NCBI GenBank assembly: GCA_963169105.1 | Contig: OY720636.1 | Location: 69,304,123-69,368,122 of the forward strand | Source: Ceriagrion tenellum | Taxonomy: Eukaryota > Arthropoda > Insecta > Odonata > Coenagrionidae | DNA length: 64,000 nucleotides | Reading direction: 5' to 3' | In this document: one piece after another, positions 45,150-56,480 of the stretch | Layout of the letters: every line of letters starts with the position of its first letter | How positions within the stretch are numbered: position 1 is the first letter of the stretch | Notes under the pieces: generated by a model | Seen by the model: the letters and a program-made list of their open reading frames with translations, nothing else | What the model was told of the DNA's origin: nothing | Databases searched by the model: none | Made by a program: the position numbers and the translations under genes

Positions 45150-45780
45150 AGGTCGGCATACTTCGCGTGGTCTTTCTAACTTCGCGGGCTTCGGCGTGCC
45201 GCCAGCTCCGCACTAATTGATTCGGTCGATTCGTTAGCACGAGGAGGGAGAAGGAGGCACGCGAGCGCGGGGCGAATGTATATATAAATCCTCCCCTTTG
45301 GCTTCCCCTCCACCCGCGAATAATTCCATTTGTTCGGCTCACGAGGTATCCGCTCCGTCAAAGGGAAGGGACGTATGAGAGGAGATGAAAGGCTCGACTT
45401 TGACAGCTGAGGCGTACGAACGGGGAAAGGGAAGAAGTGGATGCAAACGCGGCTCGCCTCTCGGACTTTTTAAACAGACACACGACTTGGTGTTAAATGA
45501 AGGGTAACTCCTCATTCCTCTCTCCCAACCGCTCTTTCTCTCCTCTCTGGACTATCTTTCATCTCCTTCTCTTTCTCCATCTCTCCTCCCTATCATTCCC
45601 ATTTCTTCTTCGCCGGCACTTTCATTCTTCCATGATTACATAGAGCCTATCGCCCCTTCGAGATCCTCTCGCCCCGCGGACGATCGACTGCGCCGACACC
45701 AGTGGCGTGGGGAACGCGCGGTGGCCCGGAACACGGCGCGATGATCGGTCGGAATTGCGATCAATAGGGGAGCTGAACTC
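45150..45780. promoter_or_regulatory. CpG-rich block with TATA-like word
   Basis: CpG-dense sequence with TATATATAAATC at about 45277 and GC-rich flanks, then a pyrimidine-rich part (45510-45620) and another CpG-rich part to 45780. A promoter is possible, but no transcript or exon is recognised. Confidence 0.3.
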
Positions 45781-45984
45781 GCTCGCCTAATTACTTGGAT
45801 TTCGATCTCCCCTGGCTACATTCTCTAAATTCTGTGTGTGTATATAGTCAACTTTTTTACAACAACAGCTTGTTTAAGTCCTCAGTTCTTTTGCAAATTA
45901 AATATTCTTATTTAGAATTAGGTCATGACCTGTAAAATTTTGATTTTATACACCTTACTATACTCACTTGGAGTAAACATAAAA

Positions 45985-46030
45985 TCTTAAGATACAATTA
46001 AATATCTTGGTATTACCTCAACTTCTGATA
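45985..46030 (+). mobile_element. Possible RT-fragment (IKYLGIT)
   Basis: ACAATTAAATATCTTGGTATTACC decodes TIKYLGIT, like the SIKYLGVTI of family A at 46260. It is a very short match just upstream of copy 3 and may be a relic of another LINE. Confidence 0.3.
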
Positions 46031-46091
46031 CATCGTTATTAGTGTATAAAGAAATAAGAAATTAGAAATGAAATTAGAAATTAGAAATGAA

Positions 46092-47112
46092 GAGGACAGA
46101 CAGTGTTTAGCTAAGGATTTATATGCGATTGATGATTGGTGTGATAGATGGCAGCTAGAATTAAATTTGAAGAAATGCGCGATTATGAATTTTTGGAAAA
46201 AGAATGGCCTTCCTCGGAATAATTATAGCATCAAAGAAAACAAAATATGTAACGTAGAATCAATTAAATACTTAGGCGTCACCATCAGTGAAGACATGTC
46301 ATGGGGGAAACACATCAGGGAAATAACTAGTGTAGCAAACCGTAGATTAGGATTCGTAAGAAGGGTTCTAGGCAAATGCGATGAGAGAGTCCGAGAAAGA
46401 AGCTATTTTACACTTGTCAGGCCTCATTTAGAATATGCCGCTAGTATATGGGATCCCTACGAGGAAGGTATGATAAAAGAATTAGAGCGCGTGCAAAGGA
46501 GATCTGCTAGGTTTGTTAAATGTCGTTATGATAATTGTATTAGTGTTACGAGTTTAATAGAAGAACTAGGATGGGAATTACTATCAGAACGCAGGTTAAA
46601 AATTAGGTTAAACCTTTTAAGTAAATTCGAAACCGATTTGTTCACAGATGACGTTAGATATATATTAAGAACCCCTGCGTATTATGCTAGGTTTGACCAT
46701 ATTAACAAAATGAGAGAGATAGATTGTCCTACCGATAGATTTAAAATGTCATTTTTCCCGCGTACCATAAGAGAGAACAATAGGCAACGTAGCAAAAGGG
46801 ATAGGTAGGTGAAACATAGTTAGAATAGTCTGTAGTGCATGATGCATGTAATAACTACCAATAATCCCTTCCTTATTATGTAGATTTTAACCTGTACTAT
46901 ACCGTAGTAACTAATATTCTATTGTAATAACTACTGCAATTACTTGCAATAACTAATAATCTACTGTAGTAACTAATAAACTATGACCCTATTTTCTAGC
47001 ATGTCTACATTATATATCCTACTTACATGGCAATAGTGCATGTTTGGTGATCTTCACCCCCTGCCACACACCCTCGTGGTGGCTCGCAGGGTATTACGTA
47101 GATGTAGATGTA
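46092..47112 (+). mobile_element. Non-LTR retrotransposon 3' end, family A copy 3 (longest)
   Basis: The longest copy. The reading frame is open from about 46068 to the stop at 46808 and covers RT sequence after the YADD box: DDWCDRWQLELNLKKC, SIKYLGVTISEDMSWGKHI, then the thumb and C-terminal domain shared with copies 1 and 2, ending FFPRTIRENN. A frameshift-free frame over 240 codons and close match to the other copies suggest a recent insertion. In the 3' UTR about 90 bp of GTAGTAACTAATA-type repeats (46899-46984) are extra to the other copies. The tail is GTAGATGTAGATGTATTA. Just upstream, AAATTAGAAATGA repeats lie at 46059-46088. Confidence 0.9.
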
Positions 47113-47205
47113 TTATCACACATAAAAAACATGCGACACAACATCAAAGAAACTAGGTTTTTTTGCGTATAATTGGAAGGTCCTCGGGCGAAAAAGCCAA
47201 AGGGA

Positions 47206-47620
47206 GATGCTACTTTGCTCTGATTAGGTAACACCTTGAATACGCCCCGAGCATTTGAGATCCTGGTCATAAAGATTTAACCAAAGAAATTCATAAAATA
47301 CAAAGAAAAGCTACCTGCTTTGTTAAAAACTGCTACGAGCGAACATATAGTGTTTCACAACTATTAGAGGGATGGAGGTGGGAGCCCCTGGAGACTCGAA
47401 GGCTATACGCTAGACTTAGTTTGCTTGAGAAATTAAAAACTGGCGTGTTTCAGAGCGACACGGAGAATATTATCATGATGCCACATTACATCTCTAGGTC
47501 TGACGAAAGTGATAAAATAAGAGAGATACATTGCCGAACTGATAGGAACAAAAACTCGTTCTTTCCGCGCACAATAAGCGACCACAATAAAAATTGTGCT
47601 CCACTCCCATAATAAACGAC
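47206..47620 (+). mobile_element. Non-LTR fragment, family B copy
   Basis: Starts GATGCTACTTTGCTCTG and follows the 44353 copy through CTACGAGCGAACA, GGATGGAGGTGGGAGCCCCTGG and GAGCGACACGGAGAATATTATC to an FFPRTISDHNKN-coding end. Stops interrupt the 5' half. The 3' UTR is cut short after CCCATAATAAACGAC. Confidence 0.8.
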
Positions 47621-47644
47621 ATCATTTCGCCTTCCAAAGCCTAC

Positions 47645-47985
47645 GTAGTTAGACTATGCTCTCATACAGCAGCGGAACTTGAACGGTAACAACTGCACAG
47701 AAACTGAGATTGAAAGTAATGGAAACTCAGTATTACCGGAGAATGTTGGCGATCAAATGGACGGAGAGCGTCATTGAAAAATTACTTCGGAGAGTTGGAG
47801 AGATGAAATGTATAATGAAAACTCTCATAGTGTGGAGAAGAAAAACAAAACCGCCGCTTGAAAACGACTCATCAAAATGTATGATCATGCGGGAATTATG
47901 GTGAAATTGATTTCCTAGTATAGCGGAGTGGAAAGCTGCATTAGATCAATCTTTTGACTGGTGAATGCTGATGATGATCTGGTGA
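47645..47985 (+). mobile_element. Decayed non-LTR RT C-terminus, family D copy 2
   Basis: It shares TATTACCGGAGAATG, ATCAAATGGACGGA and CGGAGAGTTGGAGAGA-type words with 3820-3890 and an ending TGCATTAGATCAATCTTTTGA like 4113-4137. It decodes YRRMLAIKWTESV, LLRRVGEMKCIMKTL and then decays. Confidence 0.7.
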
Positions 47986-50140
47986 CCTTCCTTGGACCGT
48001 AACCGGCCATTTATTTTGTAAATTCCATTACAGAAGTTTTCCTTGTATTCTTTGAATCGAGGTATGAGCTCATTCGTGTATGTTGACGAGTAATGAATTT
48101 AATATGTCGAGGGAGAAACAGTTGTGATTGAAAGAGCGGAGAAGTAAAACGGGATCATCAGCTCTGTATAGAGTAAATCGTGGAGTTGCTATCAGGGGAG
48201 CATCAGGCAGATCACAATGGTCGAATGTGCTAGCTTGAACTTTTTCTGACCATCAACCATCCAAGTACATAATCAAATATAGTGAACTAATTTATCATCG
48301 TCACCCAATCGTACGTTCAGGATATGGGAGATTTATTCTGTTCTGTGTTGCCAATGAATTCTAAGGAAGATACGTACATTATCTACGATCCTACTGAGCT
48401 CATTTGGCCATGTCCAATGGCATCATTCAGATTTGAACAGCTTCTCTTCTGATCTGTATCCAAACACACCTAAATGGAAATCAGGAGTCCTCAGCAATTT
48501 CAGACACTAATACATTCGGCTGCTCAATCTATTGGTATGTCATTTATTTAACCTAAACAGTTACCCCTCATGACGTTATGAATTAATTTAAGACTACCTA
48601 CATGTTTTGAAACTGCTTTTTGCGAACTTATCTATGCTTAAAAACCTACGTTTTCTCTCCAGTATGGTAACCTTTTTCGAGGAAAGTTTCTTGATATCAC
48701 ATAATATTTTGAAGCTACTAAAAAAAGAAACAATTAATGAGAACGCCTAAGCTGCATTGTAGCTACAAAAATATGCGCCCAAAATATAGTATAAAGTACC
48801 CAAAAGATACGTGTACTCACTTCCGTATAAATCTCAGTAAAAATGATTTATGTTTATAATTTTGATAAAATATTTCATCCAGTATGGACGATCGTTCAGT
48901 TGCAAATGCTGAGAATCCAACAGAGCCTTGAATAAGATAGCATATACGTACGATAGTGAAACTTTGACGACGAGGCGGTAACGATGTAAAATTTCTACAG
49001 ACGTATATTCTCCCGAGGAAAAATTGATTTATTTAAAGAATTTCATGTTTGATACGCGCAGGTTTTACATCCATTTCAGCTCATTGTATGAAATTTAAAA
49101 TATAAACGCACACAACCTACCAATACAACCAGTCAATCCATTCTTGTGTAAGTATCTTTGAAAGACCTCGGGAGAATCATTGGCGACTGATCCTTTTAGG
49201 GGAAGTGGCGCATAGACTCGATAAGAGTCCCTTTGCTACTCCTTTGAAGCCACCACTTTAACACGGGAACCCTCATTAACCGCCCATTAAATCCACTGAG
49301 GACGCTCGCCTTTTGTCTATCTCCTCCGTTTCTTTTGAAGTGGAGAGAAAGGGGGATTCTCTTTTCACACTGAGTCGGTATACGGGAATGAAGGACGTGA
49401 GGAGGATTAGAGCGATGAGATGGGAAGGAGAGTGGGGTGAGACCTGTTGCTTTGATGAATAAACACGAATAGATCCTCCTTCTTCGTCCACCCTTTGCTG
49501 CTTCTTCCTCTTTCGTTTCTTGTCCCTCGCTCTTACTCCCTCTCTTTCTCCTGCCTCCATCCGAGGAAATATGATTCTTCACGGCGGGTGGATATGGAAA
49601 AAGAGCTCAATTATTCCGTGGAGATGCACATTTTCCATGAGAACGGATCCGAATGGAGGATTATGGCCACGGTGCTAAATGCTGCCCTCGAGGTGTTTTC
49701 AGTGGTCACCTCCTTGGGTGTGCTCAAGCACGCCTTTTAATTCGTAATTTGTCACAGTTTAAAAGTTTTTTTAAAGGAAAATTTTCCTTTTGATAGTTGT
49801 TTGCTTACTCCCTGGTCATATTTTGTTGAATTTAAATGTATATTTAAGTAGCTCACCGTTCAGTAGGTGATCTTCGGTTTTGTGTCGAACAGAGACGTGT
49901 CTTCATTTTAACCTATTTCTTTATTCAACTATCGGGTTTAGACGGCTCTGAGGGGCTTCTTTACCGCTAAACGCCGCTTAAAACTGCTGTAAAATTAGGA
50001 ATTATAGTTTACTTAACTTTGCTTGCCCGTGCCATAGCATTTCTTACTTTATTATCTCTTTCCTAGATATACGACTGGGGTGTTCCTTTTCTGAATGGTG
50101 TACAATCTCAATGAGTCCGTACCTTAAAATTCACAAATAG
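47986..50140. other. No recognised feature
   Basis: A long gene-free stretch. The short frames at 49196-49740 are basic or leucine-rich low complexity, from purine-rich and pyrimidine-rich tracts near 49460-49560. Nothing named. Confidence 0.4.
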
Positions 50141-50193
50141 TTTATCCAATCCATCCAATAGTGTCTGAATGTTTATCCAATAGTGTCTGAATG
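50141..50193 (+). repeat. Short tandem repeat (about 22 bp, 2 copies)
   Basis: ATCCAATAGTGTCTGAATG occurs at 50153-50171 and 50175-50193, preceded by a related TTTATCCAATCC. Confidence 0.9.
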
Positions 50194-50384
50194 ACATACC
50201 TCTGGATTTGACTCTTCAGCTCCTGATGTTCTCGATGCCTATGGAGCTCAAAAATATTTTGAAGGCGGCGAGGCAAATTGTTTCGTGCCCAGGCGCTAGA
50301 TTATTCTGTATTTATTCGCTAGAAAAATATTCACGAGACAGTGCCGCCACGATAAGCGATAATTTATATCACTATCCGGTATCA

Positions 50385-50440
50385 TCAATGTGAAGATTGG
50401 TTTGATGCAGGCCTCCTTTTCATTCGCCTACTACTTTATG
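50385..50440 (-). mobile_element. Possible LINE 3'-most coding relic (family D-like)
   Basis: On the minus strand, GGAGGCCTGCATCAAACCAATCTTCACA resembles the RAA.NQSS(D/H) coding end of family D. Only about 50 bp is recognisable. Confidence 0.35.
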
Positions 50441-51360
50441 TTTCTTCGTTTGAACATTCCTCATTTGTTCATGACAATAATGCTCACAAAATAAATTCAT
50501 CTGCCTCTTCTAAATTGGTGCCCCTGCATGAAAATTTCCCTGTGGCTTTTGTTGTAATATGAACAACTACGCTCTATGAACACAGTATTAAGGTCCCATA
50601 AAAGCTCGACGTTTTTGTGATTGCTACTTCTGGGTGAAGTGACGAATTCATTATCTGAAAGTTCTAACCTTTGCCTTGGATGTATGAACAGGGGTTTTCA
50701 TGGTAAGACTATCGTTCCATGGTAAGAATTATCGTTGGGAATTTTGTAGAAGCGTTATACTGAAGGTCAGCATATGCCGTTAACCCCAAACCTAAATAAT
50801 TATTGAAAGTTAATGGCTTAAGTGGAAATTAAAATCATCTCTGATATGCCGAAGAGAGTTAAAATATGAATTGTAGAAGATTTAAAAAGGATCAGTGTTA
50901 TAGCTTAATTTTACTAATATAATTGGTTATTAGATAGACCAGCAAAGAAATCAAGGAAAAATCAGAGCCTATCTTCCCAGTTTCGGTCAACCCTGAAGTC
51001 TTACATATCTCTCTCATACGTGTCCCTGAATCTCCTAGATTATGTGAATGCAATAACGGTCTTAACGTGAGCTTATTAGTGCTACTATTTCATTATAGAC
51101 CTCAGAGTGCCCTCACCGAAGTTAATATGTGAAATTTTCTCGAAGCTGGTGGTTTTGGAGAAACTGCTGGTAGTTCAGGTTTACGAACTTATCCTTCTAC
51201 CTAGAGAATTTCACGCGCCTCAGGTCTTAGTGCCGGGAGCCAAACATACTCTTGTCAATGATAATTGTCATTCTGGACGTAGTCGGTGACATGACGGACG
51301 GAGAAACAGAGGTTTGCATCCCGCCTATAGTGTGGGTGTTTACCTTTGACATCGTATCTT
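50441..51360. other. No recognised feature
   Basis: Nothing named. Confidence 0.4.
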
Positions 51361-51369
51361 CGGGCCCAG

Positions 51370-51440
51370 CTGCCGTAGTCAAACTGTCAACACGCCGGCC
51401 TCGTAAGCAGAACGGTGTTTGAACCCCACTTCTGGCGTCG
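51370..51440 (+). repeat. tRNA-Thr(CGT)-like SINE relic
   Basis: GCCGTAGTCAAACTG is box-A-like, CTCGTAA is a normal-looking anticodon loop (CGT), and GTGTTTGAACCCCACT is a B box. The anticodon stem has mismatches and the acceptor does not close, so it is a tRNA-derived relic. Confidence 0.5.
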
Positions 51441-51597
51441 CTCCTGTGTCGATGGAGACCAAAGGTATTTCTTAGGTGCTATGCTTAAGTCATTCTATGA
51501 TTCAAAGGATGGTATCATTATATTATAGCTGTTTGAACTGATATAACATAAATGTATGCAATCAGACTGGTTGTGTCAGGCTAACTTTGTGGGCTTA

Positions 51598-51847
51598 ACA
51601 TTGTGAAATGAAAGCTGTACCTTAGTAATTTCACATAAGCTTTATCAACGACCTCTGCTTCAACTTATGAAGTCATTATCACGTACATGCGTAAGAAAAC
51701 TGCTCACATATACCTATACACTTTGTGACTATATTCCTATGTAAGAAGTTATCTTATGCATATACCTGATGATGACTTCTTAAGTCGAAACAGGGGTATT
51801 AGTAAAGTTTATGTGGAATTACTAAGATACAGCTTTCATTTCACAAT
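51598..51847. mobile_element. Foldback element with hammerhead-like motifs
   Basis: Outer arms ATTGTGAAATGAAAGCTGTA (from 51600) face TACAGCTTTCATTTCACAAT (to 51847), and inner arms carry the motifs. The right plus-strand motif has CTGATGA (51764-51770), T, GACTT/AAGTC stem II with a CTT loop, GAAA, then ACAGG. ATAC and GTAT can pair as stem I, but the cleavage residue would be G, which hammerheads do not tolerate. The left copy is more decayed (GTGATAA). Confidence 0.65.
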
Positions 51848-52089
51848 TAATTTATATAATATATTCGGGTGGTTTGCGGTGAAAGATTGCACACTCCTGT
51901 GACTTCCATTCTCATTCATCAAATCTCCGAGTTAACTTCCTCTGGAAACCAATCAGTGGTCCTCTCATTAATTTCTACTAATCCAAAAATTAACATCTTT
52001 TACCGATGAGTCCCGAATGCTTTCAGCGTGACCAGCACTAAATGAGGCCTCCTTTTTTGCGTTCTTTTCATCGTATCCATCCCCCATAA
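51848..52089. other. No recognised feature
   Basis: Nothing named. Confidence 0.4.
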
Positions 52090-52440
52090 ACGCGCCTCAC
52101 ATTGTTGCTAATAATCGTGAGCTTGGATCGAGCGATTAAATGGTTCCGGGAGGCGTGCGAGCGACACTGTTTGACTCGGATTTCCAGCGTGACCTGAAAG
52201 AGCACTCAGTCTTCCGAGCAGTTCACGAAGCCGCTCGCTCTTCTCCCGGCGGAGAGGAGCGTTTCGAATACCTTTGGACACGGGGAGGAGGCCGGCCGGG
52301 AGAAGCGAAGGTAATAGACATTGGGATTCCGGGGAGTTGGGGCGGACAAACCAACTCCCTGTGGGCCAATGTGCCACCGATTCCCGGAGTCTCAGAACCC
52401 CAAGTCCGGCGGCGGCGGTGGTCAATCCTTCTCACTTCGA
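52090..52440. promoter_or_regulatory. CpG-rich gene-free block
   Basis: CpG-dense (GCCGGCCGGGAGAAGCGAAG near 52290; CCGGCGGCGGCGG near 52407), ending in a T-rich run. Overlapping frames on both strands have no motif. Confidence 0.33.
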
Positions 52441-53075
52441 TTCTCGGAAATTTTCTTTTTTTTTTTACTTTTTTCTTCTTTTCGTTCTTTTCCTAAAAGC
52501 GAGAAAACACTTCAGACTGTTTTAGGGTCCACGACACTTCGTGGGAATCCTTCAAATCCCCTCGTCACACGTGCCTGCTTAAGAGCCCGTGTCGCCGTCA
52601 AACCAAGGTAAACAGTCTCGACAATAAACAAACAACGGGGATCCGAGTTAGTTTTTATACCCCATTGTTTCCTCTCTCCAATTTTTAATACTGATTGCAA
52701 AAAAAAACTGTGATACAGTGCCTGGGTGGTACGGCAATTTGCCCGAGAATTAAGATGAGATGGTCATCAGTAGGAAATGAAGTGCTTACATCTATTCATA
52801 TCTGCTGTTGCAAACATCTACGTTGTGTCAACCACCTAATAGGTGTGTGGGAGGGTGTTTGATCGACTGCCATCGTTTTCATTTTGGGAAAGAATATAAT
52901 AATTGCTGAAAATGAAAATTATTCCTGTATAAAGCTTGCAAGTATTATTGTATTTTGCGAAATCTTCACGAGTTATTTTAAGGTCATTGATGAGGTTTAG
53001 TTGCCTCAATCCTGGCGGGGTGAAGTTATCATCTTCCAAATCGAAAGAAACTGGTTCTAATTTTGTATTTCGTCA
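52441..53075. other. No recognised feature
   Basis: T-rich run at 52449-52485, then ordinary sequence. Confidence 0.4.
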
Positions 53076-53142
53076 GTTGCGGTGGCGTAAAGTCTCTGAT
53101 GGCTAATGCGGAGGTCGCTGGTTCGAGTCACGCCGGAGTGTT
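53076..53142 (+). repeat. tRNA-like SINE head
   Basis: GTTGCGGTGGCGTAAAGTC then GGCTAATGCGGAGGTCGCTG and the B box GGTTCGAGTCACGCC. GGCGT and ACGCC can close a stem. The acceptor does not form a normal 7-bp stem. Confidence 0.55.
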
Positions 53143-54055
53143 TTTTAGCTACTCCCGACTTGATAATTTTTGATTTTATCAACTTTAATTCACGATTAAG
53201 ATTTATTGAAATATACGTAATTAGGATTTTACCTACCAGTGAGCGATAAATCATGATTATTGTTACTAATTTTGCGACGGAAAACTTATTCTGAAGCACT
53301 CGAATCTACGAATTAAACCCATTCTTCAGAAACGTGTGGTATTCCACCACTGCCTTTTGCTGATATGGAAACTTTAAAAAACAACTGCAACGATTTTTTA
53401 ATAAAAATTTTATTTTTTTTATATATAATTGTTTTTATCTATCATAAAAGAGTGCAAAAGACATAATAACGCAATATTCTCAGGGTAAAGTATAGTGTAG
53501 TGACAAGTCGTTCTATTAATGAAATTTAGTCTCAATTTTCACCTTTCAATGTATAAAGTTATGTTTATACATGAAATGATAAGTGTATAGTGAAATACTT
53601 ATGAGTGAGAAGTCTAACCGTGCGAAACATTTGCATATTCAATCATTTTTCTCACCAATACGAGCTTAGTGAATATAGCCCACTGCCCAGGATACAAATG
53701 AAAAGAGACTTGCAATGTTTGTTGGGCTACCATGGTTATAATTCATGTGGGCTACATTGCCTTCTGTACTCTCCACCTGAGGCCACCAGGATGTTAACAA
53801 GAGTTCAAGAATGCCGTGTAAATGCAAGTTAGTTAAGCCGCCATGTTAACTAACATTCTAACCCTAGTAATGTAAACGGGGCATTACCGACCCACTTGCC
53901 GAAATTTTTAACGAAAAATATTGTTCAGAAAGACCACAAAAGAAAAAAAAAGTTAAAATGAGGAATTTCCTACGCTTATATATCGTAAAAAAATTGGCAG
54001 TATGTAGTTTGTATGCTTTCTCAATTATTTTTTATTTTGTTTTAATTATATCTTT
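53143..54055. other. No recognised feature
   Basis: AT-rich, nothing named; short frames lack motifs. Confidence 0.4.
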
Positions 54056-54061
54056 TATAAT

Positions 54062-54080
54062 AATACAATACAATACAATA
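54062..54080 (+). repeat. (AATAC)n microsatellite
   Basis: Four units of AATAC/ATACA flanked by AT-rich DNA. It could be the 3' tail of an antisense LINE, like the TTCTA tail at 4640, but no coding part is visible. Confidence 0.75.
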
Positions 54081-54584
54081 AGATTTTACAGTAGTTCATT
54101 ACAAGAAAAAAAGTATACCTTAAACTAACAGACAAGGAATAAGAACTTATATAAAAGAAGGAAAAAAAAGAAACTTGAAACATGAAAAAGGGGAAAATAC
54201 ACTTAATGAAGGCATGAATGTTAAAAGTAATTTTGAAATCATATTGTGAATGCGGTATTATTTCAGAATCGAAAAAGACCTACCGTTGTGAAGGAGTGTT
54301 TAAACGTACCGCGTGAAAAAAATGGTCAAAAAGATGTAGATATGTTTATTACTTAGAATTTCAGTATTTTAAAGTATATTATTGCTCCATTAGTAATACC
54401 ATATTTAATTAATGCTTCACAAAGCTGCTGAAATTAAAACGTATGACTCGAATACGGTCTCCCTTATGACTAGGGAACTATCTCCCTCAAAATACCTTAA
54501 GATCGTCTGCTCTTTTTCTCCCTCTCTTTTATCTCCGTTTTCTAAATCGTTGCAATGTAAGGGAATTGTCATTTGTTGTAAAAG

Positions 54585-54624
54585 CACCTGATAATGATGC
54601 TGAAATATTAAAACCGATTCGTGG
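54585..54624 (+). ncRNA. Hammerhead-like motif, decayed
   Basis: CAC (54585-54587 area) can pair with GTG (54621-54623) as stem I. The core is CTGATAA (G to A in the conserved G). An extra T follows, stem II is lost, AAA replaces GAA, and ACCGAT remains from a probable ACCGGT palindrome. Confidence 0.38.
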
Positions 54625-54626
54625 AT

Positions 54627-55136
54627 TATTTGCCCCGGTGGTGTCTTAAAATCTTCCATCTTCAAGTGAATTATGTCCATAAACCTATTATTTGCAATGC
54701 CTGCTGATCTCTATTACTTTATTTGAATGGCCGCATCAAAAAATTAGGAGAGGTAAACTTATAATCTCCCATGCTCTAAATAGCTCGGTAGGGAAGCAAT
54801 GTTTTGCATGCTAATCCATCCGTGTTTTATGTATTACGTTATGCATATGTATGGATTTATGAATTAATAAATAATATATAGTATAATTAAATATGAAATA
54901 TAATTTAACCGTCATTTGGCGTGCTACCAGATGGCCCGCGTGTCACAGGTTGCCGATCACTGGTCCATACTTTCGGCGTATTGGCTGCACAGCTGATTTG
55001 TATAATGAAATTAGTTGATTGCGCTTATTATTGGATGGTATTTTCTGCCGTGCTATCAAATCTTATGGTGATACTCTCTTTTTTATTACGTAATTGCCCA
55101 ATGGTGTTAACTTATAACTTTATTTTTCCACATGTT
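54627..55136. other. No recognised feature
   Basis: AT-rich; nothing named. Confidence 0.4.
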
Positions 55137-55140
55137 TTTA

Positions 55141-55185
55141 TTTGAAACGACCCGGATTTCGACGTTCAACGTCATCTTCCGGACC
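55141..55185 (-). ncRNA. Hammerhead-like motif, decayed core
   Basis: On the minus strand: CGGAAGA (second base G for T), T, perfect stem II GACGT-TGA-ACGTC, GAAA, ATCCGGGT (one mismatch from palindromic ACCCGGGT), then C. Stem I pairs only at its first position. Confidence 0.42.
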
Positions 55186-55429
55186 ATCATCTGCCTAAAC
55201 TGTTTGTATAAATAATCTTCTAAGGAATACAAAGACGAATTGATAAAAGACAGATTATGGGAAGGTATTTCCCTTACACAGATTTTACAAACTATTGAGA
55301 AATATGAAAGTTACAATAAATAAATTTAAAACATTCTGGAAATTTTCAATCCTAGAGGTTATGATTATAAATGATTTGCTTCATGGAGCCGTGTTCATGG
55401 GGCTATTTACGTTTTTGATGTGCTCAGCC

Positions 55430-56480
55430 AATACTCGTATTCAACTTCATCCACCCTCCTCCTGCGAAGATTTTTTTTGTACATCTTCTCACTATTTCAG
55501 CCTGTTATTCTCTTCCTTGGTGCATATATTCCCTTATTTTGAAGTTAATGACCCAAGTTTCTTCACCATATGCATCTACTGGTCGTATCTATGTTTTACA
55601 TAGTTCAGTTATTTAATAACTCAGCATTAACTTGCTTTCAATAAGGTGTAGGTTAGCTTAAAATGCTGTATTTCCTGCATGCATTGGCTTCACTACACAG
55701 CTGATGATTTCTTCGCCCAATATCAATTAGCTACTCTTTGAAATATTTTGCCCCCACCACCGCAACCTGAAGTTTTCTCTTAGGCTCTGATGCTGACTGA
55801 CCTACATGCTTAATTTTTCTCCCATTCACCATCAGCCTAATGACTTCTGATCCTAATTTCTCATAGAATCCTTTTATTTCTTATTGCTCTTGCCATTATA
55901 ACTATATCATCAACCTATGCACAGATGGGACAGCTATTGATTGTTCCTTATTTGTCGATTGTTGTTGTTGCTACTTCATGCAATTCTAGCATGAAAAGGG
56001 TTGAAGACAGCCCCCTTGTGTAGCTGTAATTCTTAACTGAACCTATTGTCAATTTTTACTTGAGCCTTTGGGTTATTCAGTTGTTTGTTCCATTCGTATT
56101 AGCTTCTGTGAGATATCAAGTTCTTGCATTATCTCACATGGTTTCATCAGGTTCACCCTATCAGTGCCTTGCTCCTAATCAATGTACAGCGTTTATAGTT
56201 TCAATTCATGTTCATGTCACTTCTCCATCATTAGTCTAATGATGAACAGCTGTTCAGATGTGCTTTCATGAGGGTGGATGCTACAAACGTACTTTCCTAC
56301 AACACTCTCCGTTCTATTCTCAGTCTTTCGTTGGTTATACTTGACAGGACTTTGTATACTATGCTTTGCAGTGTATGATTTTATAGTTAATACCCTGTAA
56401 TTTGTTCCTCTTTTTGGATATCAGACCTATTATTCCGTCACTACAAACGTCCGGCATCTTTTAAGTTTCCTCTACTAGCA
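55430..56480 (-). mobile_element. LINE reverse-transcriptase domain relic (antisense)
   Basis: The minus strand decodes, with many shifts and stops, several RT motifs in order. These are YKVLSSITN.RL, then a HPHESTSEQLFIIR piece, TLYID.EQ.TDRVN (RT motif with the conserved catalytic-block aspartate), QELDISQKLI, a TQGGCL.P-like segment, and a VDDIVI(M) box (about 55902-55916) in the place of YADD. A further KLGSEVIRLMVNGRKIKH region follows. It covers the RT palm, so it complements the C-terminal pieces elsewhere. It is heavily decayed. Confidence 0.74.

Noticed and set aside
47955..47985. GCTGATGATGATCTGG as a hammerhead core
   Set aside because: It lacks a GAAA box and any stem, and is part of a LINE 3' end.
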